Positions 18,471 to 28,478 of a DNA stretch of 64,000 bases are shown here, one piece after another; positions within the stretch are counted from its first letter, which is position 1; each line of letters starts with the position of its first letter. The DNA comes from Parabacteroides gordonii MS-1 = DSM 23371 (GTDB taxonomy: Bacteria; Bacteroidota; Bacteroidia; Bacteroidales; Tannerellaceae). The DNA lies in assembly GCF_000969825.1 (NCBI RefSeq), contig NZ_KQ033919.1, forward strand, positions 2,898,509 through 2,962,508, in the 5' to 3' direction. The position numbers and the translations under genes were made by a program. The notes below the pieces were generated by a model. That model saw only the letters and a list, made by a program, of their open reading frames with translations. It was not told where the DNA came from and did no database searches.

Positions 18471-19562
18471 TTAGAGAAATTGACTGGATTCACGAATCAC
18501 TATTTCTCCTGTCAGGTTTGCTGTAATGGGAATGTGGTTGTTATCTTTTAATCTCCGCATCAATAACTCGATGCTGATGTTGGCAATCTCCACACATGGT
18601 TGCCTGTAAGATGTCAATGAATGTTTGAGATGCTTGGAATATTTCATGTCATCATACGCACACATCAGAATATCCGATGATATTTTGATGCCTAAAGCAT
18701 CCAAGGAAGACATGAGCACTGCTGCAGTGGAATCATTGGCACATACAATGCCTGTTTTCCCGGGAACGATCTCCATTTGTCTGACAAAGTCCAGATCTTC
18801 CGGATTTCCACAAAAAATATTATTCTCCGTAAATGAATACTGATGTTTAAGGACTGTTTCACGAACACCGGAAAGGCGTAAGTCTACAGAACTGGCCGAA
18901 TCAGGACGATAGAAAAAATGAAGTTTATTGCAGCCCTGATCGATCAGATGTTTTGCCATGATACAACCGGCACTGAAGTTATCCAGGCATACCACATCGA
19001 ATTCACTTCGTTCGGGAAAAGTCAGAATATCCCTGTCAATAAGTATCAAAGGTATATTGGCTTCCCGTATAGCGGCACAGATTTTTAAATTCAAATTGTA
19101 TGCATCCGGTACTCTTTCCAGTGGGGAAAAGAAAATGCCATCTACCTTTTTATTTATGTAACTCTCACAGCATGTTTCAATAAGCGTTTTTCTGATTTCC
19201 GCGCTACTTGCTGTTGCACCTTCCCAAAGACAATTGAATCTTCCGATTTCGGATTGCTTCAAAAGCTGGTCATTGATGATGGAGAATATTTCCGACTCAC
19301 CTGCTCCGGGTAGAAGTAGGCCAAATGTATAGGTTGTATTTTTACATTGGTATATAACGACTGTACCGAGCCCTTTCGTTTTTTTTATAAAACCTTCTTC
19401 CTGTAACTGATTATATACTTTAGCGATGGTTGGCCTGGAAACAGAATATTTTTGAGCGAGCGTCTGTTCCGTAGGCAACATAGACCCCGGAGGAAATGCT
19501 TCTTTGAGTATTTGATCTTTTAATGTATTGTAAATAACCTTGTAGCTTATTTTAGATTCCAT
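18471..19562 (-). CDS. GntR-family regulator with LacI-like sugar-binding domain
   Basis: The 363-residue protein has a GntR winged helix at about 5-72 (VIYNTLKDQIL, LPTEQTLAQKYSVSRPTIAKVYNQL, GFIKKTKGLGTVV). A periplasmic-binding-protein-like domain of about 270 residues follows (LLLPGAGESEIF, VDGIFFSPLE, GIVCANDSTAAVLMSSL, SSDILMCAYDD). This layout is that of AraR-type repressors, which release DNA on binding a sugar. I use the ATG at 19562 (MESKISYKV). It sits between the two arms of the PUL and is the likely local regulator, in place of the hybrid two-component sensor common in Bacteroides fructan loci. Confidence 0.88.
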   Translation of the reverse strand: MESKISYKVIYNTLKDQILKEAFPPGSMLPTEQTLAQKYSVSRPTIAKVYNQLQEEGFIKKTKGLGTVVIYQCKNTTYTFGLLLPGAGESEIFSIINDQLLKQSEIGRFNCLWEGATASSAEIRKTLIETCCESYINKKVDGIFFSPLERVPDAYNLNLKICAAIREANIPLILIDRDILTFPERSEFDVVCLDNFSAGCIMAKHLIDQGCNKLHFFYRPDSASSVDLRLSGVRETVLKHQYSFTENNIFCGNPEDLDFVRQMEIVPGKTGIVCANDSTAAVLMSSLDALGIKISSDILMCAYDDMKYSKHLKHSLTSYRQPCVEIANISIELLMRRLKDNNHIPITANLTGEIVIRESSQFL

Positions 19563-20080
19563 AAGGGTAATTTTAAAGTGATGTGCAAATGTAATTATTA
19601 TTTGCAAATAGTTTGCATTTATAAGTGACAAATGTGAAGTTTTTTTTCTGTGGATGCATTTGTAATGTAAAATATAATTCTTGACAGATGTAACTTGTTC
19701 TTCTCGAAATGTTAAAGTGGGGAGTATCGATGTTTACATTTGAAGAATGTAATATTTGTAGGATATAAAATTTTATCTCTAAGTGTATATTGATGTCTAT
19801 GCTTTGATATACAGCTTATTATATTCTTTCCTGTTTTGAAGTTTGTCTAGTGGTTTATATTCTTGGTTACTCTCGTATGTGCATTGCGTATGAGAGTAAA
19901 TGTAATAAATATGATAAATTAAAATACGCTAAAATGTAAATTGTTCTTTGTTTGTTATGATCTGATCTCTATATTTGCAACGGGAGACAAGGGATGTTTT
20001 GTTAGCTAAATGTAATATGACTATCATACTGCTTTGTTATTTACTTTATAACTAATGTATAAAAATTAAATCATACTCAA
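19563..20080. promoter_or_regulatory. 518-bp divergent control region with repeated AATGTAA motif
   Basis: No gene is present here. The heptamer AATGTAA occurs at 19589, 19664, 19746, 19899, 19933 and 20009, and as TTACATT at 19734. The 19734 and 19746 copies form a perfect inverted repeat, TTACATT-N5-AATGTAA (19734-19752). Both the regulator and the main operon start from this region, so the motif is a candidate operator half-site. This is inferred from sequence repetition only; the region is AT-rich, which raises the chance background. Confidence 0.4.
19584..19606. promoter_or_regulatory. Inverted repeat upstream of the GntR gene
   Basis: TGCAAAT (19584-19590) and ATTTGCA (19600-19606) form 7-bp arms around a 9-bp spacer, 21 bases upstream of the start codon. 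This is a candidate autoregulatory operator. The palindrome TTTGCAAA overlaps its right arm. Confidence 0.4.
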
Positions 20081-21562
20081 ATGAAAAAAGGACTTTTAGC
20101 AACTTTTCTATTAGTTACGATATCTTCTTTTGCACAGGTTGTAAAAGATTATAATCCGGCCATTCAGCGTACTACCCATATGCAATATTTTAAACCGGTA
20201 GAAGAACATCTGTTTTCCGGTGATTGTATGCCTTATTATCATAATGGAACATTCTATTTGTACTGGCTGTTGGACGAAGGGCATCATGCAGGTCTTGGTG
20301 GTTTGGGAGGTCATCAGTGGGCATTGAGCACTACAACTGATTTGATAAACTGGAAACACTATCCGGTTGCTTTAGGTATTGAAAACGAGGAATGGGAAAA
20401 GTCTATCTGTACAGGATCGGTAATTGCGGAAGGTGATAAATTCTATGCATTTTATGCAACGCGTGTGAAGGAAAACGAGAGAGTACATGAACAACTGAGT
20501 TATGCAATAAGTACGGATGGCGGATATACTTATCAAAAGCAGGAACCCAATCCGTTCTATTATGCTCCGGAAGAATGTATAAGCCGCGATTTTAGAGACC
20601 CGAAAGTCTTTAAGGATGAAAACGGTCTTTTCCATTTGTTCATTCCCGGTAATTTGAAAGAGCCCTCTCTAGACGGTTTTGGCGGATATCTGGTGCATCT
20701 TACTTCAACTGACCTGAAAAACTGGAAGGAAGTGGAATCTCCGTTGAAAGGACAACGCGGAACTCCCGAATGCGCGGATTATTTTAAGTGGAACGATTGG
20801 TATTATTTATTATACAGTATTGGTGGCCACACCTATTATCTGATGTCCAAAGATACGTATGGCCCCTGGATATATCCGGAATCACAGGCCTTGATTGAAT
20901 ATTTTGGAAGTGTCTATAAAACAGCCGGTTTTAAAGACGGACGCCGTATTGCAGTGGCCTATTCTCCCTGCCGTAAGGATGATAAAGATAACGGGGATAG
21001 GATTTGGGGTGGTACTATTTTACTCAGGGAAGTGTATCAGGAGCCGGATGGAACCTTGGCTACCAAATTTTTAAAAGAAGTTTTACCGGCTATGCACCCG
21101 ATAGCGACTCCTGCCATACAAATATCTTCACCTGCAAATATTGTTTCCGTATCCAATGGGAATATAACAATGAATGCTTCGGGCGATATCGGCGTAGCTT
21201 CTCTTCCTGACCTTCCGGATAATTACCGCATTTCGATGAAGATAGAACCTAAAGGAAATTATGAAGAGTTAGGTTTGTTTTTGCGTGCAACAGACGGTCG
21301 GAAGAATGGTTACCGTTTGGAGTTAAATCCGGACAATCAAACAGTTTTAATGCATAACACATCCATTCATGGTGTAGAAGGGTTGGATGAACCTATCTTG
21401 CTTGATGTGATTGTGAACGGAGAATTTTTTGATGTGTCTATAAATAACAAACGATGTGTGCTTAATCGTTTGCCAGAGCAAAAGGGGAAAAACCTCTTCT
21501 TCTATGTGAAAAACGGTAATGCCGTTATCCGTGATATACAAATTAAGGAAATTAAAAATTAG
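20081..21562 (+). CDS. GH32-type fructan hydrolase with intact catalytic residues
   Basis: This exported protein of 493 residues has a signal peptide ending near SSFAQ. The five-bladed propeller keeps all three GH32 positions by my alignment: Asp48 in FSGDCMPYY, Asp173 in DFRDPKVF, and Glu230 in TPECADYF. A C-terminal beta-sandwich carries FDVSINNKRCVLNR. GH32 enzymes cleave beta-fructofuranosides. The first blade is atypical (GDCMPYYHNG in place of the usual N-D-P-N-G), so linkage or sugar specificity may differ. It is the first gene of the rightward arm. No lipobox is seen, so it may be periplasmic. Confidence 0.82.
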   Translation: MKKGLLATFLLVTISSFAQVVKDYNPAIQRTTHMQYFKPVEEHLFSGDCMPYYHNGTFYLYWLLDEGHHAGLGGLGGHQWALSTTTDLINWKHYPVALGIENEEWEKSICTGSVIAEGDKFYAFYATRVKENERVHEQLSYAISTDGGYTYQKQEPNPFYYAPEECISRDFRDPKVFKDENGLFHLFIPGNLKEPSLDGFGGYLVHLTSTDLKNWKEVESPLKGQRGTPECADYFKWNDWYYLLYSIGGHTYYLMSKDTYGPWIYPESQALIEYFGSVYKTAGFKDGRRIAVAYSPCRKDDKDNGDRIWGGTILLREVYQEPDGTLATKFLKEVLPAMHPIATPAIQISSPANIVSVSNGNITMNASGDIGVASLPDLPDNYRISMKIEPKGNYEELGLFLRATDGRKNGYRLELNPDNQTVLMHNTSIHGVEGLDEPILLDVIVNGEFFDVSINNKRCVLNRLPEQKGKNLFFYVKNGNAVIRDIQIKEIKN

Positions 21563-21898
21563 TGTTTATGGTTTTAAATTAGAAACTTCTACTTCTTTCC
21601 ATTAGGGTTTTAGACCCGGAAAACTTATTTGAATATAATGTGTGAATCATCCGGATTATCCGGTTGACAGGGCCCCTTTTGTCTTTAAAAGGTGAGTTTT
21701 TGATTGGATATTTTTCTGTCAGGGGAAATAATAGCCAGGTTTGGTAAATGTAAATGAGTGACAAATTTATATATATATGAAGAATTTGAATAGTGGATGA
21801 ATCTGATTTAGGAAAGTATGATAAATACTTTGAGAGCAAAGTGAAAAGGCGAATATTAAAAAGCACCTTAAGTTTAATAACAATTAAAAATCTATTTC
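21563..21898 (+). other. 336-bp gap before the second susC, with a probable terminator at 21675-21701
   Basis: CCTTTT (21675-21680) pairs with AAAAGG (21687-21692), followed by GTTTTT within eight bases, a modest terminator for the GH32 gene. The palindrome CCGGATTATCCGG lies near 21651, and one AATGTAA copy occurs near 21748. No coding sequence is convincing. Confidence 0.4.
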
Positions 21899-24800
21899 AT
21901 GAATCAAACAACATTTCGTGTGAAAAAAGCAATGTGTTACCTGACACTTGTGTTTTCCCTGTGTGCTATTACCGGACATGCATCTGCCGTGGATAAGGTA
22001 GGTACTGTCAATCAGCAGAAAATAGTTGCGACAGGTACTGTTTTAGATGAGACCGGTGAGCCTATGCCCGGCGTTTCTATTGTTGAAAAAGATGGAGATC
22101 GTAATGGCACCATAACGGATGCTAATGGACATTTTTCATTAAATGTCGGAAGCCAAGGCACGTTAGTTTTGAGCTTTATCGGATATAAGACGAAGGAAAT
22201 CCCAATCTCGACAGCGAAAGACATAACGATCAGATTGGTAGAAGATGCACAGAATTTGGATGAGGTAGTAGTAACAGGTTATACCAGCCAGCGCAAAGCT
22301 GATTTGACCGGTTCCGTGTCTGTTGTCAAGGTCGACCAGATTCGTTCAAATATCGCAGGTAATGCTATGCGTGCCATTCAGGGAAAAGTAGCCGGTATGG
22401 CTATCTCTACCAATGGATCTCCCGATTCCAAGGCAACTATCCGTATACGTGGAGAAGGTACTTTAAACAACAACGACCCGTTGTATATTATCGACGGGAC
22501 GCCTACAACCCGTTCCATGGAAGAACTGTCCTCGATGGATATTGAATCGATCCAGGTGTTGAAAGATGCTTCTTCTGCTTCTATCTATGGTTCGCGTGCA
22601 GCTAATGGGGTTATTATTATTACGACCCGGAAAGGAAAGAAAGGAACAACAGTCGATTTTAAGGCATCCTATACAGTGGCAAGCAGTAAGAAGCCTTATG
22701 AACTGATGAATACCGAACAGCGCGGTATTGCTCAATACTGGGCGATCAAAAACGATAATTCGCAAGCTGATCCTAACCAGGTGGGTATCGGATATGTGAA
22801 TGGTTATGGTGGTTTGTATCAATACCAGGATCATCAGGATTCGAACGGAAATTGGATTTTGGACAATGTTTCCTGGAGAGAGTATCTGGATCCGGTCGAA
22901 AAGACTATGCGTTCGGCTGATACGGATTGGCAAAAAGAAATTTTACGTACGGGACAGATCCAGCAATATAATGTCACTTTATCGTCCGGTACAGATAGCG
23001 GAAATGCTCTTTTCGCTCTTGACTATTACGATAACAAAGGTACGATAAAAGGAAGTTATTTTAATCGTTTCAATGCCCGTGTAAATACCGATTACAGTTG
23101 GTTGGACGGACGTGTGAAAGTCGGAGAGAATTTTACTGTTTCCAAATGGAGGACTAGTTCGAATGTCGGGGACGGCAATCTGGGAGGTTGTAAATCCTTG
23201 ATGTCTATTGTCCCTGTTCATACGGTCGATGGTATTGGTTGGGGCGGCCCTATAGGTGGTATGAGTGACCGTCAGAATCCTGTCCGCTTAATTGAGGATA
23301 ATGACCAGAACTATCAGGATAACCTGCGTTTATTCGGTAATGCCTTTATCAGTATTGAGATACTGAAGGGATTGACTTTCCGTTCTTCTTTTGGAGCAGA
23401 TTTTGTCGGTTACTGGAGAAGAGAAATGAATCTGACTTATAGCTCCGGTTTTATGAGCGAAAGCCGGAACAAGGTAACCCAGACTTCAGACTATAATTTC
23501 GACTGGAATAACAGTAATATTTTGCAGTATGTCTTTGATATAAATAAGCATGGTTTCGATATTATGCTGGGGCAGGAAACAGTAGATCATAGCTATCAGA
23601 AACACTGGGGAAGCAGACGCGTATTTGCATTGGAGACTCCTGATTATATGCAATTGGGGGCAGGTGAAGAAGACCGGGATAACGGAGGCTCTTCCAGTTA
23701 TAATACGCTGATATCCTGGTTTGGTAAATTCAACTATAATTATGGAAATCGTTACCTTGCTTCAGTTACTCTCCGCCGCGATGCTTCTTCCGTATTCGGA
23801 GCGAATAACCGTTGGGCAACATTCCCTGCATTCTCATTGGGTTGGGTATTGAATAATGAAGCATTCCTGAAAGATGCATTATCCAACTTCTCTATTTTGA
23901 AACTTCGTTATGGCTGGGGACAAAACGGTAACTCACGTATAGATGACTATGCCGCTTATCTGATGTACGAGGCTCTCTACGACCATTATGCGGAAGATTG
24001 GAACTGGGGTACGGCTTATGACTTTACAGGGCAAGGCGGAAATAATTTACCTTCAGGTTTTCGCAGGACTCAAAGAGACAATCCTAACCTGAAATGGGAA
24101 ACAACCGCACAGCATAACTTTGGATTGGATTTTGGTTTCTTTGATTCAAAGTTCGGCGGATCGTTTGATTACTATATAAAGAAGACATCCGATATCCTGA
24201 TGAAGCCGGGTACTGTTGCCACTTTAGGTGAAGGAGCCCATATGTGGTTGAATGGTGCTGATATTGATAACAAAGGGTTTGAATTAACCTTGAACTATAC
24301 CGATAAATTTGGTGATGTAGGCTTTGACGTAAGTGGAGTATTCTCACATAATAAACAGAAAATAATCCATGTTCCCGATGAAGTAATAAATAATTTTGCC
24401 GGTAACGGTACAGACCAGAATATTCTTGGCCGTCCCAAATCTTCTATGTATGGTTATATCGCTGACGGACTATTCCAGTCTCAGGCAGAGGTCGATGCAC
24501 ATGCTACGCAGGTAGGTGCTGCTCCAGGCCGTATTCGATACAAGGATATCAATAAAGACGGAAAGATCGATAGTGAAGACAGAACATGGTTAGGCGATCA
24601 AAATCCGGCCCTTGAATATGGTATAAATGTTGCCTTAAACTGGAAAAACTTTGATTTTTCTGTATTTTTCAATGGGGTATTTGGGAAAAAACTGGATGTC
24701 AGCGGATGGAAGTCATGGACTGATATCTATGCATTAAGTACTTCCGGTGAGAATTATGGAACACGTATGTTGGATGCCTGGACTCCGACGAATACCGGTT

Positions 24801-25099
24801 CAACCATCCCGGCGATGTCAATTAATAACTATAATGACGAAGGACGCTTTTCTACCTATTATGTGGAAAGTGGTTCTTATATGAAAATCCGGAATATCGA
24901 ATTAGGATATACTATACCCAAGAATGTGCTGGCAAAAGTGAGAATGAGCAGAGCGAGACTTTCATTGAGAGCCGATAATGTGCTCACCTTGAAGAAAACC
25001 TGGGGTGACAATGCCTATACCGGCCTTGATCCTGAAACTCCCGGCAATGGATACCCGTTACCATTCTCTATGACATTCGGGGTAAATGTATCTTTTTAA
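21899..25099 (+). CDS. SusC/RagA-type TonB-dependent transporter (second PUL)
   Basis: The product has 1066 residues and lacks an STN domain. After the signal peptide comes a carboxypeptidase-regulatory-like domain (about 42-118, ATGTVLDETGEPMPGVSI). The plug follows (LDEVVVTGYTSQRKADLTGS, IRIRGEGTLNNNDPLYIIDG, VLKDASSASIYGSRA), then the barrel. The absence of STN means no FecR-type signalling is expected, which fits control by the GntR protein. susD follows after 23 bases. Confidence 0.95.
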   Translation: MNQTTFRVKKAMCYLTLVFSLCAITGHASAVDKVGTVNQQKIVATGTVLDETGEPMPGVSIVEKDGDRNGTITDANGHFSLNVGSQGTLVLSFIGYKTKEIPISTAKDITIRLVEDAQNLDEVVVTGYTSQRKADLTGSVSVVKVDQIRSNIAGNAMRAIQGKVAGMAISTNGSPDSKATIRIRGEGTLNNNDPLYIIDGTPTTRSMEELSSMDIESIQVLKDASSASIYGSRAANGVIIITTRKGKKGTTVDFKASYTVASSKKPYELMNTEQRGIAQYWAIKNDNSQADPNQVGIGYVNGYGGLYQYQDHQDSNGNWILDNVSWREYLDPVEKTMRSADTDWQKEILRTGQIQQYNVTLSSGTDSGNALFALDYYDNKGTIKGSYFNRFNARVNTDYSWLDGRVKVGENFTVSKWRTSSNVGDGNLGGCKSLMSIVPVHTVDGIGWGGPIGGMSDRQNPVRLIEDNDQNYQDNLRLFGNAFISIEILKGLTFRSSFGADFVGYWRREMNLTYSSGFMSESRNKVTQTSDYNFDWNNSNILQYVFDINKHGFDIMLGQETVDHSYQKHWGSRRVFALETPDYMQLGAGEEDRDNGGSSSYNTLISWFGKFNYNYGNRYLASVTLRRDASSVFGANNRWATFPAFSLGWVLNNEAFLKDALSNFSILKLRYGWGQNGNSRIDDYAAYLMYEALYDHYAEDWNWGTAYDFTGQGGNNLPSGFRRTQRDNPNLKWETTAQHNFGLDFGFFDSKFGGSFDYYIKKTSDILMKPGTVATLGEGAHMWLNGADIDNKGFELTLNYTDKFGDVGFDVSGVFSHNKQKIIHVPDEVINNFAGNGTDQNILGRPKSSMYGYIADGLFQSQAEVDAHATQVGAAPGRIRYKDINKDGKIDSEDRTWLGDQNPALEYGINVALNWKNFDFSVFFNGVFGKKLDVSGWKSWTDIYALSTSGENYGTRMLDAWTPTNTGSTIPAMSINNYNDEGRFSTYYVESGSYMKIRNIELGYTIPKNVLAKVRMSRARLSLRADNVLTLKKTWGDNAYTGLDPETPGNGYPLPFSMTFGVNVSF

Positions 25100-25122
25100 T
25101 AACTTCTAAAATATAATGAAAT

Positions 25123-26841
25123 ATGAAAGCGATAACAATAGCCATTTTCGGTTTATCTCTACTCTTTTGTACCTCATGTGATTCCATGTTGGATACGAAG
25201 CCACAGGGAGTTGTATCCGATGAAGACCTAAATACACCTGAAAGAGTTGAGCAGATGGTGAATGCGGCTTATTCTTTTTGCGGACAAAACCATTTCAATA
25301 AACAGATGGGTATGCCCTATGAAGAAGGATCTGTTCGTGGTGGGGAAGCGTATAAAGGAGGTTCCGGTACAAATGACAATGCGGAAAGAAACCGCTGGGA
25401 AACATTCACATATATGCAGGCAACCAATGTGGGAGACCTGGATAACCTCTGGTGGGTTCATTATGTAGCGATAGGCAGGATCCATGATGCTTTGAGAAGA
25501 GTAAAAGCCTTGACACCGGAAGAATACCCGTTAAAAGACCAGCGGATCGCAGAGTTGCGTTTCTTACGGGCGCATATCTACATGTACATGAAGCAATGTT
25601 TCAAATTCTTCCCTTATATCGATGAGGATACCCCACAGGATATGTATGATAAGGTAAGCAACGATGAGTTGACCGATCAGGAACTTTGGGGAAAATTGAT
25701 TGACGATCTTCGTTACGGAGTGAGTACTTTACCTGATAAACAAGATGAAGTAGGACGCCCAAATAAATTCGCCGCAAAGGCTTATTTGGCGAAAGTATTG
25801 ATTTTTGCCGCTTATGAACAGGATGATAAGCACAATGTAGTGAATATTAATCGTGAGAAACTAACGGAAGTAGCAAGTCTGTGTAAAGATATCATAGATA
25901 ACTCCGGTAAGAGTTTGGCATCTGATTTTGCGGAAAACTTCTTGTGTGAGTTCGAAAATGGCCCCGAGTCTATATGGGCAATCCAATATACAGCAGATAC
26001 TCCTCAGGGACGATTGAATTCCTGGTTGGTGTCTCCCGTTAATTCGGACTATGGCTGTTGCGGATTCCTGCAACCATCTGTGAATATGATGAACCGGTAT
26101 AAAACAGTGAACGGAGTGCCTGATTTCGAAAAGTTCAACAATGGTGAAACACTGGATAATAAAGAAGCTTTTGCAAAGATACCGATGGATCCACGTTTAA
26201 TGCATACGGCTTGTGTTCCGGGGATGCCCTGGAAATACGAACCTTCTTATGTGATGCAGGAGAATTGGACACGTACGCCTGAAGTATATGGTTATTCTAT
26301 GAGTCAGAAATTACTTGTTTTACCGACATGCGATTGCTTTAAAAAGACCAACCCGTTTATGGGAGCAGGCTTGAACTGGGATGTGCTTCGTTTGGATGAA
26401 GTGATGCTGTGGAGAGCGGAAGCGCTGATTCAATTAGGAGAAGGAATGGACGAGGCTCTAAACCTGATCAATCAGATCCGTATGCGTGCTGCTGCAAGTA
26501 CAGGCAGATTGAAGTTTGAAGATGGAACTCCTACCGGTAAGTTTGATGTTCAACCTTATCGACCGGGAGTGAATTGTCCGGCATGGACAAAAGACTTTGC
26601 GATGCAGGCTCTTCGCTGGGAACGTCACCTTGAATTCTCGACAGAGGGTAAATGGTTCTTCGATCTTGTACGCTGGGGTATTGCCGCAGAATACATGAAC
26701 GAATATTTTGAAGTGGAGAAGACACGCCGTTCTTATTTGAAGGATGCGAAGTTTACAAAGAACCGGGATGAATATTTCCCGATCCCTCAGGTACAGATCA
26801 GTTATGTGAAAGGATTATACAAGCAGAATACCGGATGGTAA
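25123..26841 (+). CDS. SusD-type surface glycan-binding lipoprotein (second PUL)
   Basis: This 572-residue lipoprotein (lipobox LFCTSC) begins DSMLDTKPQGVVS, has the family helix LRFLRAHIYMYMKQCFKFFPYI, and ends NRDEYFPIPQVQISYVKGLYKQNTGW. It pairs with the preceding SusC to bind and import the glycan. It is probably cotranscribed with susC. The GH32-like gene follows after 95 bases, a stretch that contains one more AATGTAA copy near 26925. Confidence 0.92.
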   Translation: MKAITIAIFGLSLLFCTSCDSMLDTKPQGVVSDEDLNTPERVEQMVNAAYSFCGQNHFNKQMGMPYEEGSVRGGEAYKGGSGTNDNAERNRWETFTYMQATNVGDLDNLWWVHYVAIGRIHDALRRVKALTPEEYPLKDQRIAELRFLRAHIYMYMKQCFKFFPYIDEDTPQDMYDKVSNDELTDQELWGKLIDDLRYGVSTLPDKQDEVGRPNKFAAKAYLAKVLIFAAYEQDDKHNVVNINREKLTEVASLCKDIIDNSGKSLASDFAENFLCEFENGPESIWAIQYTADTPQGRLNSWLVSPVNSDYGCCGFLQPSVNMMNRYKTVNGVPDFEKFNNGETLDNKEAFAKIPMDPRLMHTACVPGMPWKYEPSYVMQENWTRTPEVYGYSMSQKLLVLPTCDCFKKTNPFMGAGLNWDVLRLDEVMLWRAEALIQLGEGMDEALNLINQIRMRAAASTGRLKFEDGTPTGKFDVQPYRPGVNCPAWTKDFAMQALRWERHLEFSTEGKWFFDLVRWGIAAEYMNEYFEVEKTRRSYLKDAKFTKNRDEYFPIPQVQISYVKGLYKQNTGW

Positions 26842-26936
26842 TATACCTGGTGATTGTAGGGGCTGTGCTCAGTTTCCTGAGTATGGCTCCTTTCTGCAAT
26901 TTTAAAATCGCCTGGCACATTTAATGTAATAGTAAA

Positions 26937-28469
26937 ATGAAACAGTTTGCTTTTTTGATTATAGGAATAATAACCGGACTTCTGTCCTCTTGCGGAGAGG
27001 GAAACGTTCCTGGCGGTGAGGAGATACATTTTTCACAGGAACAGAACTGGACGGGAGAACCGGCCGGTTTGGTGTATCATAACGGAAAATACCATCTGTT
27101 TTATCAATGTAACCCGTCGGATGTCGTTTCAGGGAATATCAGTTGGGGACATGCCGTCAGTACAGACCTGATCCGTTGGGAGGAATGCCCGGTCGCAATA
27201 GCCGCAGATGAGAACGGCCAGGTTTATTCCGGCAGTGTCATTGTCGACAAGGATAATACTTCCGGATTAGGCACTGCGGATCACCCGGTTTTTATCGCCT
27301 ACTACACCCGTTATAAACCGAAACAAGGTACAGACAGCAATTCCTCTCCCTATTCGGTTGGAACGGCATACAGCAGAGACGAAGGGATGACCTGGACGGA
27401 TATTGCTATGGAGTGGGAAGATGGTTCCGATAATAAGCGTTACCCCAATGTCTGCTGGAATAAACAAATAGATGCATGGGTAATGACTGTTTCTACAGGG
27501 CGTACAATCCGGTTTTATTTTTCGCCGGATGCTATCCACTGGAAAAGCCTGAATGAGTTCGGCGGGGAGATGGAGATAACGGGAAGTTGGGAAAACTCAA
27601 CGCTTAGCCCGCTGAAGATAGAGGGCTCGAATGATACGAAGTGGGTATTATTTATCAATGTAAACGAAGGAGTGTCGGATGGGGCACCGGGCACACGCTA
27701 TTTTATTGGCGATTTCAATAACTCCGGTTTTCATATGACACAATCGAAAGAGCTCTGGGTCGATTATGGGAAAGATAATTATGGCGGCATCTTATGTAAT
27801 AACCTGCCGGATGACCGTACTGTCATGGTCGGTTGGATGAATTGTTGGTTATATGCAAATCTGACACCACAAACCGGGAAGCGTGGAAGCATAACATTCC
27901 CCCGTGAATTGACATTGACTTATGAAGGTAACAATTATACGCTTTGCTCAAAGCCGGTGCGTGAACTGACCGGTTTATACGGCAAGACACGGAAAATCGA
28001 GAATACGGAAATAGCAGGTATTCAAACTATTTTCAATAAAAAATCAGTCTCCCGATATCCTTTCGTTATTCATTTGGTTTTCGATGCATCCGACCGTTAT
28101 GCGATGTGGCATCCCCGTGAATATGGCATTCGTTTGAGAACAGCTTCCGGCGGAGAAATAACCTTTGCTTATCGGGCTGAGATGAATTACTACTATGTGG
28201 ATCGTTCCCGATTGTCGGATATTTCTTTTTCGGAAGATTATACAAGCCAGTTAGGGGCCGCTTACCGGGTAAATCCTCCGGCCGATGAGTGGTACCTTCT
28301 TGTCGATCGGGGCTCGGCTGAATGGTTTGCAGGAGACAATAAAGTCGCTATGACCTCTCTCTGTTTTACGGATGAGGCTATAGAATCGATTGATTGTTAT
28401 ACGGAGTCAGGGCATATTAATCTGAAAGAAGCCTCTTTGATAAGTATTGAAAAGAAAACAAATAAATAA
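26937..28469 (+). CDS. GH32 homologue with two of three catalytic motifs replaced
   Basis: The 510-residue lipoprotein (lipobox LSSC, Cys19) aligns well with levanases and fructosidases: YHNGKYHLFYQCNP, WGHAVSTDLIRWEE, VYSGSVIVDKDNTSGLG. The nucleophile motif W-M-N-D-P-N-G is WTGEPAG, placing Glu41 where Asp is expected. The RDP transition-state motif is RYP (Tyr169). The EC acid/base position keeps Glu219 but followed by Asn. The fold is clearly GH32, but ordinary fructosidase activity is doubtful. It could be a fructan-binding protein or have changed chemistry. It lies directly upstream of the MFS gene by nine bases. Confidence 0.85.
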   Translation: MKQFAFLIIGIITGLLSSCGEGNVPGGEEIHFSQEQNWTGEPAGLVYHNGKYHLFYQCNPSDVVSGNISWGHAVSTDLIRWEECPVAIAADENGQVYSGSVIVDKDNTSGLGTADHPVFIAYYTRYKPKQGTDSNSSPYSVGTAYSRDEGMTWTDIAMEWEDGSDNKRYPNVCWNKQIDAWVMTVSTGRTIRFYFSPDAIHWKSLNEFGGEMEITGSWENSTLSPLKIEGSNDTKWVLFINVNEGVSDGAPGTRYFIGDFNNSGFHMTQSKELWVDYGKDNYGGILCNNLPDDRTVMVGWMNCWLYANLTPQTGKRGSITFPRELTLTYEGNNYTLCSKPVRELTGLYGKTRKIENTEIAGIQTIFNKKSVSRYPFVIHLVFDASDRYAMWHPREYGIRLRTASGGEITFAYRAEMNYYYVDRSRLSDISFSEDYTSQLGAAYRVNPPADEWYLLVDRGSAEWFAGDNKVAMTSLCFTDEAIESIDCYTESGHINLKEASLISIEKKTNK

Positions 28470-28478
28470 ACAAATACC

